NCBI GenBank assembly: GCA_019237355.1
Contig: JAFAHH010000485.1
Coordinates: forward strand, 1 to 9,868
Source: Acetobacteraceae bacterium
Lineage (GTDB): Bacteria > Pseudomonadota > Alphaproteobacteria > Acetobacterales > Acetobacteraceae
DNA: 9,868 bases
Direction: 5' to 3'
The first letter of the stretch is position 1; each line of letters begins with the position of its first letter. Below the pieces are notes generated by a model. The model was not told the DNA's origin and did not search any database. It saw only the letters and a list, made by a program, of their open reading frames with translations. Shown one piece after another: positions 1 through 6,599 of this stretch. A program made the position numbers and the translations under genes.

Positions 1-1
1 A

Positions 2-646
2 ATGAGGATCGAGATTTTAATCGATACGCTTCGGGACTGGCTCGGCTTTCCGGCCCCGCGCTGGGCGGTGCCGGTGCCGCGGCCTCTGCTTCGGAGTGCG
101 GCGCGGATCGGCGATTATATTCCGGGAGCCACCCTAAACACCGAGACCTTAGGCATGCTCGCGCGAGGCAATACGGCGGATATTGCGCCCTTAGAGAAGA
201 CCTTCGCTCGGCCCTCCCGCCCGCTCGCAGAGGCGCTGGCCATCGACCCGGCCTTTACCGCGGATCGATGGCACGCCCGGCTCTTGACGGTCCGCCCTGT
301 GCTTCGTGCCAGCCTGGTTGCCGTTTGGGTGGGATCGGGCATCGTTTCGGCGTTTGTCGCGCCCTTGGCACAGAGCCGGGTATTGCTGGCCGGGCTGGGC
401 CTGGCCGGGCGGCTCGCCGATACGGTCACGCTCGGTGGAGCGGCGCTGGATTTGGCGTTGGGCCTAGCGCTGTTGCTACCCGGCCGCACGCGGCTTGTCT
501 GTGCAGCGCAGATCGCAATCATGCTCCTTTACACCGCCTTGGGTACCATCGCGGCTCCCGAGGCCTGGGCCGATCCATTTGGGCCGTTTCTTAAAAACAT
601 CGCCGTACTGGTCGCGACATTGGCGCTGATGGCCTCGGAGGATTGA
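2..646 (+). CDS. SDR-DoxX fusion oxidoreductase, C-terminal part (5' partial)
   Basis: The 214 visible residues look like the C-terminal part of the NAD(P)-binding oxidoreductases (YbjT/SDR type) that are fused to a DoxX-like membrane domain. Residues 1-95 resemble the end of the soluble domain in such fusions: a WLGFP segment, an IPGATLN stretch, then LARGNTAD and a DRWHARL stretch. From about residue 100 the protein is hydrophobic, with roughly four predicted membrane helices near 102-122, 137-158, 163-183 and 195-211, as expected for DoxX. The Met at base 2 is probably internal: the nucleotide-binding GxxGxxG region is absent and the full-length proteins are about twice this size, so the gene almost certainly begins left of the window. 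It ends in TGA one base before the next gene's start, so the two are probably co-transcribed. The substrate is unknown; a redox or quinone-linked membrane role is plausible. Confidence 0.8.
   Translation: MRIEILIDTLRDWLGFPAPRWAVPVPRPLLRSAARIGDYIPGATLNTETLGMLARGNTADIAPLEKTFARPSRPLAEALAIDPAFTADRWHARLLTVRPVLRASLVAVWVGSGIVSAFVAPLAQSRVLLAGLGLAGRLADTVTLGGAALDLALGLALLLPGRTRLVCAAQIAIMLLYTALGTIAAPEAWADPFGPFLKNIAVLVATLALMASED
637..641 (+). promoter_or_regulatory. Shine-Dalgarno site fixing the DUF2269 GTG start
   Basis: A perfect GGAGG lies inside the last codons of the upstream gene, six bases before the GTG at 648. It supports the GTG start and translational coupling of the two genes. Confidence 0.75.
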
Positions 647-647
647 G

Positions 648-1118
648 GTGGATTACCTCTGGCTCAAATACATCCACATTATCAGCGCGACATTGCTGTT
701 CGGCACCGGGTTGGGCACCGCTTTCCATGGCTGGTTTGCGCATACGAGCCGCAATCTCAATGCGATTGTCGTGGTGAGCCGGAATGTGGTGTGGGCGGAT
801 TGGCTGTTCACAGCGCCTGCCGTCATAGTGCAGCCGCTAACCGGGGTGGCTATGGCATTGATGGCAGGCTTCCCCTTCACCAGCGGCTGGCTTATATTGT
901 CGCTCGTTTTATATGTAATCGTAGGTGGATGCTGGCTGCCCGTGGTCTGGCTGCAAATCCGTATGCACCAACTCGCCCGCGGGGCTCTGGAAATCAATCG
1001 GCCGCTACCCGATCTTTACTTCCGATACTCGCGATACTGGTTTATCCTGGGATGGCCTGCTTTCCTCGGTGTATTGGGCATTTTCTATCTGATGATTTTC
1101 AAGCCGGATCTCTTCTAG
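648..1118 (+). CDS. DUF2269 family integral membrane protein
   Basis: This 156-residue protein matches the DUF2269 family of predicted integral membrane proteins as I remember it. Visible family features are the N-terminal YLWLKYIHIISATLLFGTG, the ADWLFTAPAVIVQPLTG segment and a C-terminal RYWFILGWPAFLGV segment. Four membrane helices are apparent near residues 8-28, 47-70, 78-101 and 131-151; length is typical. The GTG start is supported by GGAGG six bases upstream and lies one base after the TGA of the SDR-DoxX gene, which implies an operon. Its function is not established. DUF2269 proteins are small inner-membrane proteins, and pairing with a DoxX-type membrane oxidoreductase suggests the two act together, which is an inference. 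The TAG stop sits in the left arm of a palindromic repeat. Confidence 0.88.
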   Translation: MDYLWLKYIHIISATLLFGTGLGTAFHGWFAHTSRNLNAIVVVSRNVVWADWLFTAPAVIVQPLTGVAMALMAGFPFTSGWLILSLVLYVIVGGCWLPVVWLQIRMHQLARGALEINRPLPDLYFRYSRYWFILGWPAFLGVLGIFYLMIFKPDLF

Positions 1119-1155
1119 AGCATGATGACTTCAGGTCGAAGTCATCATGCTCTAG
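1115..1155. repeat. Perfect 18-bp inverted repeat, CTAG-bounded hairpin
   Basis: Bases 1115-1132 (ctagagcatgatgacttc) are the exact reverse complement of 1138-1155, with a five-base loop (aggtc). The left arm contains the TAG stop of the DUF2269 gene, and CTAG marks both ends. CTAG-bounded, GAGCATGATG-type palindromes recur between genes in many Rhizobiales and related alphaproteobacteria, so this is probably a dispersed short palindromic element. In the plus direction the hairpin is followed by a short cgctttt stretch, so it may also stop or stabilise the upstream transcript. No strong T tract is present in either direction. Confidence 0.85.
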
Positions 1156-1220
1156 CGCTTTTGATTTGAGAGCGCGATTCAGGCTTTCCGACGAGCCCGC
1201 CTCAGGCCATCGCGCTCTAG
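1156..1220. repeat. Second, imperfect palindromic unit of the composite repeat
   Basis: After the perfect hairpin comes a second unit. Its outer stem pairs agagcgcgat (1169-1178) with atcgcgctct (1209-1218), enclosing a loop with a smaller aggc/gcct pairing. It ends in another CTAG (1217-1220), whose complement supplies the TAG stop of the minus-strand cupin gene. The CTAG sites at 1115, 1152 and 1217 suggest one composite element of about 106 bases filling the convergent intergenic gap. It could serve as a bidirectional transcription or mRNA-end signal; that role is inferred. Confidence 0.65.
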
Positions 1221-1675
1221 CTCGACAGAAAAGCGGCCACAACCGGATTTGATTTCAGCTCCGACAGTTCCTCCTCCGTGGGAAGCTGCGGCTTGTCACG
1301 CACCTGGTTGACGAGGCAGAGGAACCCAAGCGGCTCGTCTCCGGTCGCGCGAAACTGATGCCAGGTCCAGCCAGGCACGTTAACCAGGTCATGCGGCTGC
1401 ACCTCGCTCACTTGCTCTCCAACAAGACAGAGGCCGCGCCCGCGCAGAATCATCACCGCATGGACATGCTCATGGCGCTCGAGACTGGAATACCCGCCGG
1501 GCTCTACTTCGAAATACCGCAGCTCGCAGCCGAGCTGTGGGTCCGCGAAAAGCACCTGGCGTGAAACCGCTTTGAATGGCGCCGAAGCGTTATCTTTATA
1601 GGGCAGATTGGGCACCTCTTCCCACCTGTAACCATTCAGAGAGGCGCGCACCAGCGCAGGCTTGGTTTCGCTCAT
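1217..1675 (-). CDS. Cupin-domain protein, candidate methylthioxylulose-phosphate methylsulfurylase
   Basis: This 152-residue single-domain cupin has a first motif around residues 60-81 (GGYSSLERHEHVHAVMILRG) and a second at 101-108 (PGWTWHQF). His68, His70, His72 and His106 are the likely metal ligands. The canonical glutamate of motif 1 is not in the expected place. It starts two bases after the stop of the RLP gene, with a GGAA-type ribosome site inside that gene's end, so the two are co-expressed. In Rhodospirillum rubrum a cupin of similar size (Rru_A2000), encoded next to an RLP, removes methanethiol from 1-methylthioxylulose 5-phosphate using glutathione. Position and overall sequence character suggest the same role here, but cupins are functionally diverse. 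Cys120 in the FLCLV strand would be worth examining. Its TAG stop lies in the edge of the palindromic repeat. Confidence 0.85.
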   Translation of the reverse strand: MSETKPALVRASLNGYRWEEVPNLPYKDNASAPFKAVSRQVLFADPQLGCELRYFEVEPGGYSSLERHEHVHAVMILRGRGLCLVGEQVSEVQPHDLVNVPGWTWHQFRATGDEPLGFLCLVNQVRDKPQLPTEEELSELKSNPVVAAFLSS

Positions 1676-1677
1676 GC

Positions 1678-2778
1678 TTATTTCCGGTGCTCCAATACGG
1701 TGCGGATGAATGCCGCCGTGGCCTCGGTTAGCCGCTCGCGCGCGGCCAGCAGGCTACCGCCGATCAGCAACATCGTGTCGGAGCCATAAAAATCAAGGAT
1801 GTCCCCCACTCGTTCTAGAGTGATGCCGCCCGCCGGCACGGGCGCGGACGGAAGAAATCCGTTGGCCGGAAACCGCGCATTGTCGGCAATGCGCCGGCAC
1901 CGCTCGGCGGAATAGCCAAACCGGCCGCCCTGGTGCGGGAAAATCACCCCATCGGCACCGAGCAAGGGAAAAATCTTCCCGATCAGCAATTCGGGGGCGA
2001 TCTGACCAGACCCGGCCATGGCCGGGTGGGCGAAAAAGGCCAAGTCGGGATTTTCGCGCACGAGCGCTTGCAGCGTAGCCAATCCGGCAATCATCGGGGC
2101 AATCATCACGGTGTCGACCCCAGCCTCGCGCGCGATCCGGATGTGGTTGCGCATATCATCAAGACTACCCGAAAGGTTCGGAACGTAATGGGTCGGATGG
2201 CCAGTGACGGAAGCAGCTTTCCGCACGGCAGCCGAGCAAGCGCACACTCTCTCAGCGAACGGGGAATACCCCTGGTCGGCCAACCCGTGATCGTCCTTGA
2301 CGAAATCAATGCCGCCAAGCGCAAACCGCTCGGCAATATCTGCCAGCCTTGCCGCTGAAAGCCCTTGCGGCTTGAGCGCGGAGCATGTCAGGGCTCGGCC
2401 CGCAGCCCCCGCGCGCTGGCGCAACCCTGGCAAGCCATGGCGTGGCCCGCCGAAGGAGACGGCGAGGGAAGGGGGAATTTCCAGATCGAATAGCGTTATG
2501 TCATCCTGAAGGGAACTATTGCCGAACAGCATATTCAAAAGCTGCCCGGCATCCTCTCCGATTGTCGCAGCCGCAAGACCGATGCGAACCTGAAACTCGC
2601 CATTACCCAGCGCTTCAATTCCCTGTACCTCCCCGACGATATCGGATAGAATACGCGGATCATCGATAGCGGCGAGCGGCGCCTCTACGCTTTGCTCGAT
2701 AGCGAGGCCCAGGGCGCGGTCTTCAATCGATGCCGCTTCGCTTTGTACGCGATAGATCGCTGTGATCCGCGATGCCAT
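1678..2778 (-). CDS. RuBisCO-like protein (form IV), candidate methylthioribulose-phosphate isomerase
   Basis: This 366-residue protein has the RuBisCO large-chain architecture: an N-terminal alpha/beta domain to about residue 125, then a TIM barrel. Visible landmarks are ALKPQGLS (Lys136, matching catalytic Lys175 of spinach RuBisCO), GGIDFVKDD at 155-163 (Lys161, matching the carbamylated Lys201), and FPHQGGRFGY at 280-289 for loop 6. Carboxylase residues are replaced: Glu204 by His164, Arg295 by Pro252, loop-6 Lys334 by Tyr289 and Ser379 by Ala316 (hand alignment). It is therefore not a CO2-fixing enzyme. The GGRF loop and length resemble the DeepYkr group, which includes the R. rubrum RLP that isomerises 5-methylthioribulose 1-phosphate. 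Apionate-pathway RLPs (OiaX) are an alternative. It begins 20 bases after gatB and ends two bases before the cupin gene. Family is secure; substrate is inferred. Confidence 0.92.
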   Translation of the reverse strand: MASRITAIYRVQSEAASIEDRALGLAIEQSVEAPLAAIDDPRILSDIVGEVQGIEALGNGEFQVRIGLAAATIGEDAGQLLNMLFGNSSLQDDITLFDLEIPPSLAVSFGGPRHGLPGLRQRAGAAGRALTCSALKPQGLSAARLADIAERFALGGIDFVKDDHGLADQGYSPFAERVCACSAAVRKAASVTGHPTHYVPNLSGSLDDMRNHIRIAREAGVDTVMIAPMIAGLATLQALVRENPDLAFFAHPAMAGSGQIAPELLIGKIFPLLGADGVIFPHQGGRFGYSAERCRRIADNARFPANGFLPSAPVPAGGITLERVGDILDFYGSDTMLLIGGSLLAARERLTEATAAFIRTVLEHRK

Positions 2779-2798
2779 GCCTCAGACCGCGATCGGCG

Positions 2799-4250
2799 TT
2801 ACGAAAGCTTCCGCCTCAGCGCCTCGTTCACAAGCGCCGGATTGCCCTTTCCTGCCATCGCCTTCATCACCTGGCCTACAAAGAAACCAAACAGCCTTTC
2901 CTTGCCTGACTTGTACTGCGCCACCTTCTCGGCGTTCGCGGCCAAGACCTTGTCGACAGCTTCGTCGATCGCCCCGGCATCGGTCACCTGCCGGAGGCCC
3001 TTCTTTTCCACGATAATGGCCGGCTCGTCGCCCGTATCGACCATCGCCTCAAAGACCTCTTTGGCGATGCGACCATTGATCGTGCCATCAGCCATGAGAT
3101 CGAGCAGCTTGCCAAGCGAGGCCGCGGAAACCGGGCTGGTTTCGATTGTGCGCCCCGTACGGTTAAGGGCGGCGAAGAAATCGCCCATGACCCAATTGGC
3201 GGCAAGCTTGGCATCCCGCCCTTTTGCGACCGTTTCATAGAATTCCGCCGTCGCCTGCTCGGCCACGAGCACACCGGCATCGTAAGCCGGCAAGCCATAT
3301 TGCTCCATAAAGCGCCGCCTTTTCGCGTCCGGCAACTCAGGCAGGGTCGCCTTAAGCTCTTCGATCCAAGCTTCATCGAGCACGAGCGGTAGCAAATCGG
3401 GATCGGGGAAATACCGATAATCATGCGCATCTTCCTTGGTGCGCATGCTACGAGTGGCGCCGCGGCCAGCATCGAAGAGGCGGGTTTCCTGTTCCACGAT
3501 GCCGCCCGATTCCCAAACTTGGATCTGCCGCCTTGCTTCGGCTTCGATCGCCTGCATCACGAAGCGAACGGAGTTGACGTTCTTTACCTCGCAGCGCGTG
3601 CGGAACGGCTCACCATGCTTACGGACGGAAACATTCACGTCCGCCCGCATCGAGCCCTCCTCCATATTGCCGTCACAGGTTCCGAGATAGCGCAGGATGG
3701 TCCGGAGCTTGCGCAGATATGCGCCCGCCTCTTCCGGACTACGCAGGTCGGGCTCACTCACGATCTCCATTAGCGCAACGCCCGCCCGGTTCAGGTCGAT
3801 ATAGGATTTGGTGGGATGCTGGTCGTGCAGCGACTTTCCGGCGTCTTGCTCGACATGTAGGCGAGTCACGCCAATGGGTTTAGTGCTGCAATCGGCGAGT
3901 TCGATTTCGATCGTGCCAGAACCAACGATTGGATGCTGGTATTGGCTGATTTGGTACCCGGCGGGCAGGTCGGCGTAGAAGTAATTTTTGCGATCGAACC
4001 GGCTGACCACGTTGATATGGGCATTGAGCCCCAGCCCAGTGCGGATCGCTTGCGCCACGCATTCCCGATTGATCACGGGCAGCATGCCCGGGAACGCGGC
4101 GTCCACGAAGCTTACTTGCGTGTTCGGGTCACCGCCAAAGTCGGTCGCAGCGCCGCTGAACAGCTTGGCCCGGCTGATCACCTGGGCATGAACTTCCATG
4201 CCGATCACGACTTCCCAAAGACCGGTCTCACCTTCGATCGTGTAGCTCAT
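2799..4250 (-). CDS. gatB: Aspartyl/glutamyl-tRNA(Asn/Gln) amidotransferase subunit B
   Basis: GatB binds the misacylated tRNA and activates its Glu or Asp side chain with ATP; ammonia arrives through a channel from GatA. The 483 residues are normal length. Diagnostic segments are WEVVIGMEVHAQV near the N-terminus, the NYFYADLPAGYQISQY block, HVEQDAGK, and DLNRAGVALMEIVSEPDL, the family signature. The C-terminal part (about 340-483) has the tRNA-binding helical and tail region, including a FFVGQVMKAMAGKGNP segment. The ATG is three bases beyond the gatA stop, preceded by a GGGAG ribosome site within the gatA end. The protein acts in the cytoplasm. Presence of the complex means this organism makes Gln-tRNA and/or Asn-tRNA by the indirect route. 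The RLP and cupin genes follow it in the same direction. Confidence 0.98.
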   Translation of the reverse strand: MSYTIEGETGLWEVVIGMEVHAQVISRAKLFSGAATDFGGDPNTQVSFVDAAFPGMLPVINRECVAQAIRTGLGLNAHINVVSRFDRKNYFYADLPAGYQISQYQHPIVGSGTIEIELADCSTKPIGVTRLHVEQDAGKSLHDQHPTKSYIDLNRAGVALMEIVSEPDLRSPEEAGAYLRKLRTILRYLGTCDGNMEEGSMRADVNVSVRKHGEPFRTRCEVKNVNSVRFVMQAIEAEARRQIQVWESGGIVEQETRLFDAGRGATRSMRTKEDAHDYRYFPDPDLLPLVLDEAWIEELKATLPELPDAKRRRFMEQYGLPAYDAGVLVAEQATAEFYETVAKGRDAKLAANWVMGDFFAALNRTGRTIETSPVSAASLGKLLDLMADGTINGRIAKEVFEAMVDTGDEPAIIVEKKGLRQVTDAGAIDEAVDKVLAANAEKVAQYKSGKERLFGFFVGQVMKAMAGKGNPALVNEALRRKLS

Positions 4251-4253
4251 GAG

Positions 4254-5735
4254 CTAAGCTCCCGCGCGCAGGGATGGCAGTGCTTCAAACCCGGCCGCGC
4301 GCTCGATAGCAGCGGCGACCGCAAACACGGTTTCCTCATCGAAAGGCCGACCGAGTACTTGCAACCCCAACGGCAATCCATCGCCATCCAGGCCGGCTGG
4401 CACCGACATCCCCGGGACCCCGGCAAGGCTCGCGGGGACGGTGAAAATATCATTCAGATACATCTTCACGGGATCATCCATCTTCTCGCCTTGAGCGAAG
4501 GCGGCCGACGGTGCTGTGGGGGTGAGCAGCGCATCAACCCGGGCGAAAGCTTCGGTAAAGTCCCTCAAGATTAGCGCCCGCACCTTCTGCGCCCGCAGGT
4601 AATACGCATCGTAATACCCGGCCGAGAGCACATAGGTGCCAATCAAGATCCGCCGCCGCACCTCGGCACCAAACCCTTCAGCCCGGGTGCGCTCATACAT
4701 ATCGCGCAAATCCTCGCCTTCCACGCGTAGGCCGAACCGCACCCCGTCATAGCGCGCCAGGTTGGAGGAAGCCTCCGCGGGCGCAACAATGTAATACGCG
4801 GCCAACCCATATTTCGTATGGGGAAGCGAGACCTCGATAATCTCTGCCCCTGCATCCCGGAGCCATGCGAGGCCTTGCTCCCACAGGCGCTCAATCTCCG
4901 CCGGCATACCCTCGGCACGGTATTCGCGCGGCACCCCGATCCGCAGCCCTTTGACGCTGCGCCGGCACGCCGCCTCGTAATCCGGCACGGGCCGGTCGAT
5001 GCTGGTCGAGTCTTTCGGATCGTGCCCGGCCATGGACCGCAGCAGAATGGCGCAATCCTGCACGGTGCGTGCCATCGGCCCGGCTTGGTCCAGCGAAGAT
5101 GCAAAGGCCACAATGCCCCAGCGGCTGCACCGGCCGTAGGTGGGCTTAATTCCGGCAATGCCGCAGAAGGAGGCAGGCTGGCGGATGGAGCCGCCGGTAT
5201 CGGTTCCCGTGGCACCCAGGGCGAGCCGGGCGGCAACACCCGCGCCCGATCCGCCCGAAGATCCGCCCGGCACCAGCACGGTAGCCGGGTCACCCTGGCG
5301 CTTCCATGGGTTCTCGACTGGGCCGAAAGCGGAGGTGATGTTGGATGAGCCCATTGCGAACTCGTCCAGGTTTGCCTTGCCCAGGAAGACCGCCCCGTCC
5401 CGTAGCAGGTTCGCGGTGACGGTGCTTTCGTAAGGTGGGACGAACGGACCGAGGATACGGCTAGCCGCCGTGGTGCGGACCCCCTCCGTGCAGAACAGAT
5501 CCTTGATGGCGAGGGGTAGACCGAGCAGCGGCCTGTCCTCCCCCCGGCTCCGTGCCGCATCGGCCGCGTCGGCCTGATCCAACGCCCGGTCGGCCATGAC
5601 CGTGACATAAGCATTGAGCCGCGGATTCAGCGCTTCAATCGCGGTAAGATGCGCCTCGGTCAGCTCCCGAGCGGTAAAATCGCCCCGGCGCAGGCCCTCG
5701 CGCGCCGCCGCCAAGCTAAGGTCGGTAAGGCTCAC
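4254..5735 (-). CDS. gatA: Glutamyl-tRNA(Gln) amidotransferase subunit A
   Basis: GatA is the glutaminase/amidase subunit that releases ammonia from glutamine and feeds it to GatB. The amidase-signature triad is visible by alignment with other GatA proteins: Lys78 in LPLAIKDLF, cis-Ser159 in PGGSSGGSGAG and nucleophile Ser183 in TGTDTGGSIRQPA. The 493-residue length is typical. The start is GTG at 5735 (minus strand); it overlaps the gatC TGA as GTGA, and an AAGGTGG ribosome site lies within the end of gatC, so the two are translationally coupled. Order C-A-B is common in bacteria. No residue loss or frameshift is seen. Confidence 0.98.
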   Translation of the reverse strand: MSLTDLSLAAAREGLRRGDFTARELTEAHLTAIEALNPRLNAYVTVMADRALDQADAADAARSRGEDRPLLGLPLAIKDLFCTEGVRTTAASRILGPFVPPYESTVTANLLRDGAVFLGKANLDEFAMGSSNITSAFGPVENPWKRQGDPATVLVPGGSSGGSGAGVAARLALGATGTDTGGSIRQPASFCGIAGIKPTYGRCSRWGIVAFASSLDQAGPMARTVQDCAILLRSMAGHDPKDSTSIDRPVPDYEAACRRSVKGLRIGVPREYRAEGMPAEIERLWEQGLAWLRDAGAEIIEVSLPHTKYGLAAYYIVAPAEASSNLARYDGVRFGLRVEGEDLRDMYERTRAEGFGAEVRRRILIGTYVLSAGYYDAYYLRAQKVRALILRDFTEAFARVDALLTPTAPSAAFAQGEKMDDPVKMYLNDIFTVPASLAGVPGMSVPAGLDGDGLPLGLQVLGRPFDEETVFAVAAAIERAAGFEALPSLRAGA

Positions 5736-6019
5736 TCGACCACCTTCGGCACAGCGTAGAATGGGCCGGCCCGCTCAGGAGCATTGGACAGCACCTTGTC
5801 CGGATAACCGCCGTCAGTCACCGCGTCGTCGCGCATCTTCAGCGCCATCTGGGCGGCGCCGGTCAGCGGCTCCACGCCGTCGATATCCACCTCATTCAAC
5901 TGCTCGATCCAGCCGATAATGCCGTTCAGCTCCGACTGGATGCGCGGCACCTCGGCGTCTTCGAGCCTTATGCGGGCGAGCGTCACGATCCGGCGAACGG
6001 TAGCGGGGTCGAGGGCCAT
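5732..6019 (-). CDS. gatC: Aspartyl/glutamyl-tRNA amidotransferase subunit C
   Basis: GatC is the small belt subunit that wraps the GatA-GatB interface and is needed for stable folding of GatA. The 95 residues are the usual length. Family features include the N-terminal TVRRIVTLARIRLEDAEV helix, the IIGWIEQLNEVDIDGVEPL segment and the C-terminal APERAGPFYAVPKVVE tail. The ATG start is preceded by AAGGA at an eight-base spacing. It is the first gene of the minus-strand run and is divergent from ruvX, with only 47 bases between the two start codons, so the operon promoter must lie in that gap or within ruvX. Confidence 0.98.
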   Translation of the reverse strand: MALDPATVRRIVTLARIRLEDAEVPRIQSELNGIIGWIEQLNEVDIDGVEPLTGAAQMALKMRDDAVTDGGYPDKVLSNAPERAGPFYAVPKVVE

Positions 6020-6066
6020 TCAGCTTATCCTTGGATCTAAGAAGGGGCGGGACCATAACGGCGCGC
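6020..6066. promoter_or_regulatory. 47-base divergent spacer between gatC and ruvX
   Basis: This is the only room for the start regions of both divergent genes. It holds the gatC Shine-Dalgarno sequence (tcctt at 6028-6032, read on the minus strand as AAGGA). I cannot point to convincing -35/-10 pairs for either direction. The promoters may overlap back to back or extend into the opposing coding regions. Confidence 0.5.
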
Positions 6067-6543
6067 ATGCCCCTGTTCAACCTACAGGACCTGCGCGGCC
6101 GGCTGGGCCGGAACGAGCGGCTAATCGGGATCGACCCAGGATCGAAAATGATTGGCGTCGCGCTGTCCGATGTGGGCCTCAGCATTGCATCCCCGTACGG
6201 GACTCTCCGGCGGCGCCGGCTACGCGATAATGCCGCCGAGGTGCTGGCGATCGCCCGGCGCGAAGGAGCCGGAGGCTTGGTGGTGGGATTGCCGCTCTCG
6301 ATGGATGGTTCCTTCGGCCCCGCGGCCCAGGCCGCACGGGACTGGGCGCTGGCGTTATCTGCCGCAACCGGCTTGCCTGCCGCACTATGGGACGAGCGGC
6401 TCTCCTCGTTTGCCGTCAACCAGTTCCTCATAGAGCAAGCGGATCTGAGCCGCCGCAAGCGAGCCGCCGTCGTGGACCGGGCCGCCGCCGCCTGGATTCT
6501 GCAATCGGCGTTGGATGCGACCCGGCCTAGCGGCTCTGATTGA
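6067..6543 (+). CDS. ruvX: RuvX/YqgF family protein, putative Holliday junction resolvase / pre-16S rRNA nuclease
   Basis: RuvX/YqgF proteins have an RNase H-like fold; the E. coli member is implicated in maturation of the 16S rRNA 5' end, and a Holliday junction resolvase role has been proposed. Conserved blocks are IGIDPGSKMIGVALSD (Asp23 in the first acidic motif), LVVGLPLSMDGSFGPAAQ (71-88), WDERLSS (108-114) and KRAAVVDRAAAAWILQ (131-146, Asp137). I chose the ATG at 6067, giving 158 residues. A TTG at 6031 would add twelve residues without similarity to the family, and an MPLFNL-type start is what I recall from Rhodospirillales homologues. The ribosome site is weak. Placement opposite gatC is probably conserved in this order. 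The next gene starts 56 bases downstream and may be read from the same transcript. Confidence 0.93.
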   Translation: MPLFNLQDLRGRLGRNERLIGIDPGSKMIGVALSDVGLSIASPYGTLRRRRLRDNAAEVLAIARREGAGGLVVGLPLSMDGSFGPAAQAARDWALALSAATGLPAALWDERLSSFAVNQFLIEQADLSRRKRAAVVDRAAAAWILQSALDATRPSGSD

Positions 6544-6584
6544 CGGCCCCGGCCACCCCGCGCAAGCTTCGCCCCGGGCAGGGT

Positions 6585-6592
6585 GAGAGGAA
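6585..6592 (+). promoter_or_regulatory. Shine-Dalgarno site fixing the acyl-CoA dehydrogenase start
   Basis: A purine-rich GAGAGGAA lies about eight bases before the ATG at 6600. This favours that ATG over an in-frame TTG at 6540, which overlaps the ruvX stop and has no such site. Confidence 0.65.
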
Positions 6593-6599
6593 GCGGTGC

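Noticed and set aside
1678..2778. Annotation as a true RuBisCO large chain
   Set aside because: The loop-6 lysine, the third metal ligand and other substrate-binding residues are replaced and the protein is about 100 residues shorter, so carboxylation is not expected.
3933..4574. Plus-strand open frame of 213 codons opposite the gatB-gatA junction
   Set aside because: It lies antisense to two clear essential genes and shows no domain or ribosome-site support.
4643..5614. Minus-strand open frame of 323 codons inside gatA
   Set aside because: It is a frame-shifted shadow of gatA with biased Arg/Pro/Ser content and no recognisable domain; gatA itself is intact.
6540..6599. Upstream TTG start for the acyl-CoA dehydrogenase
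   Set aside because: The extra 20 residues are Arg/Pro-rich and unlike the family, while the ATG at 6600 has a GAGAGGAA ribosome site at good spacing.
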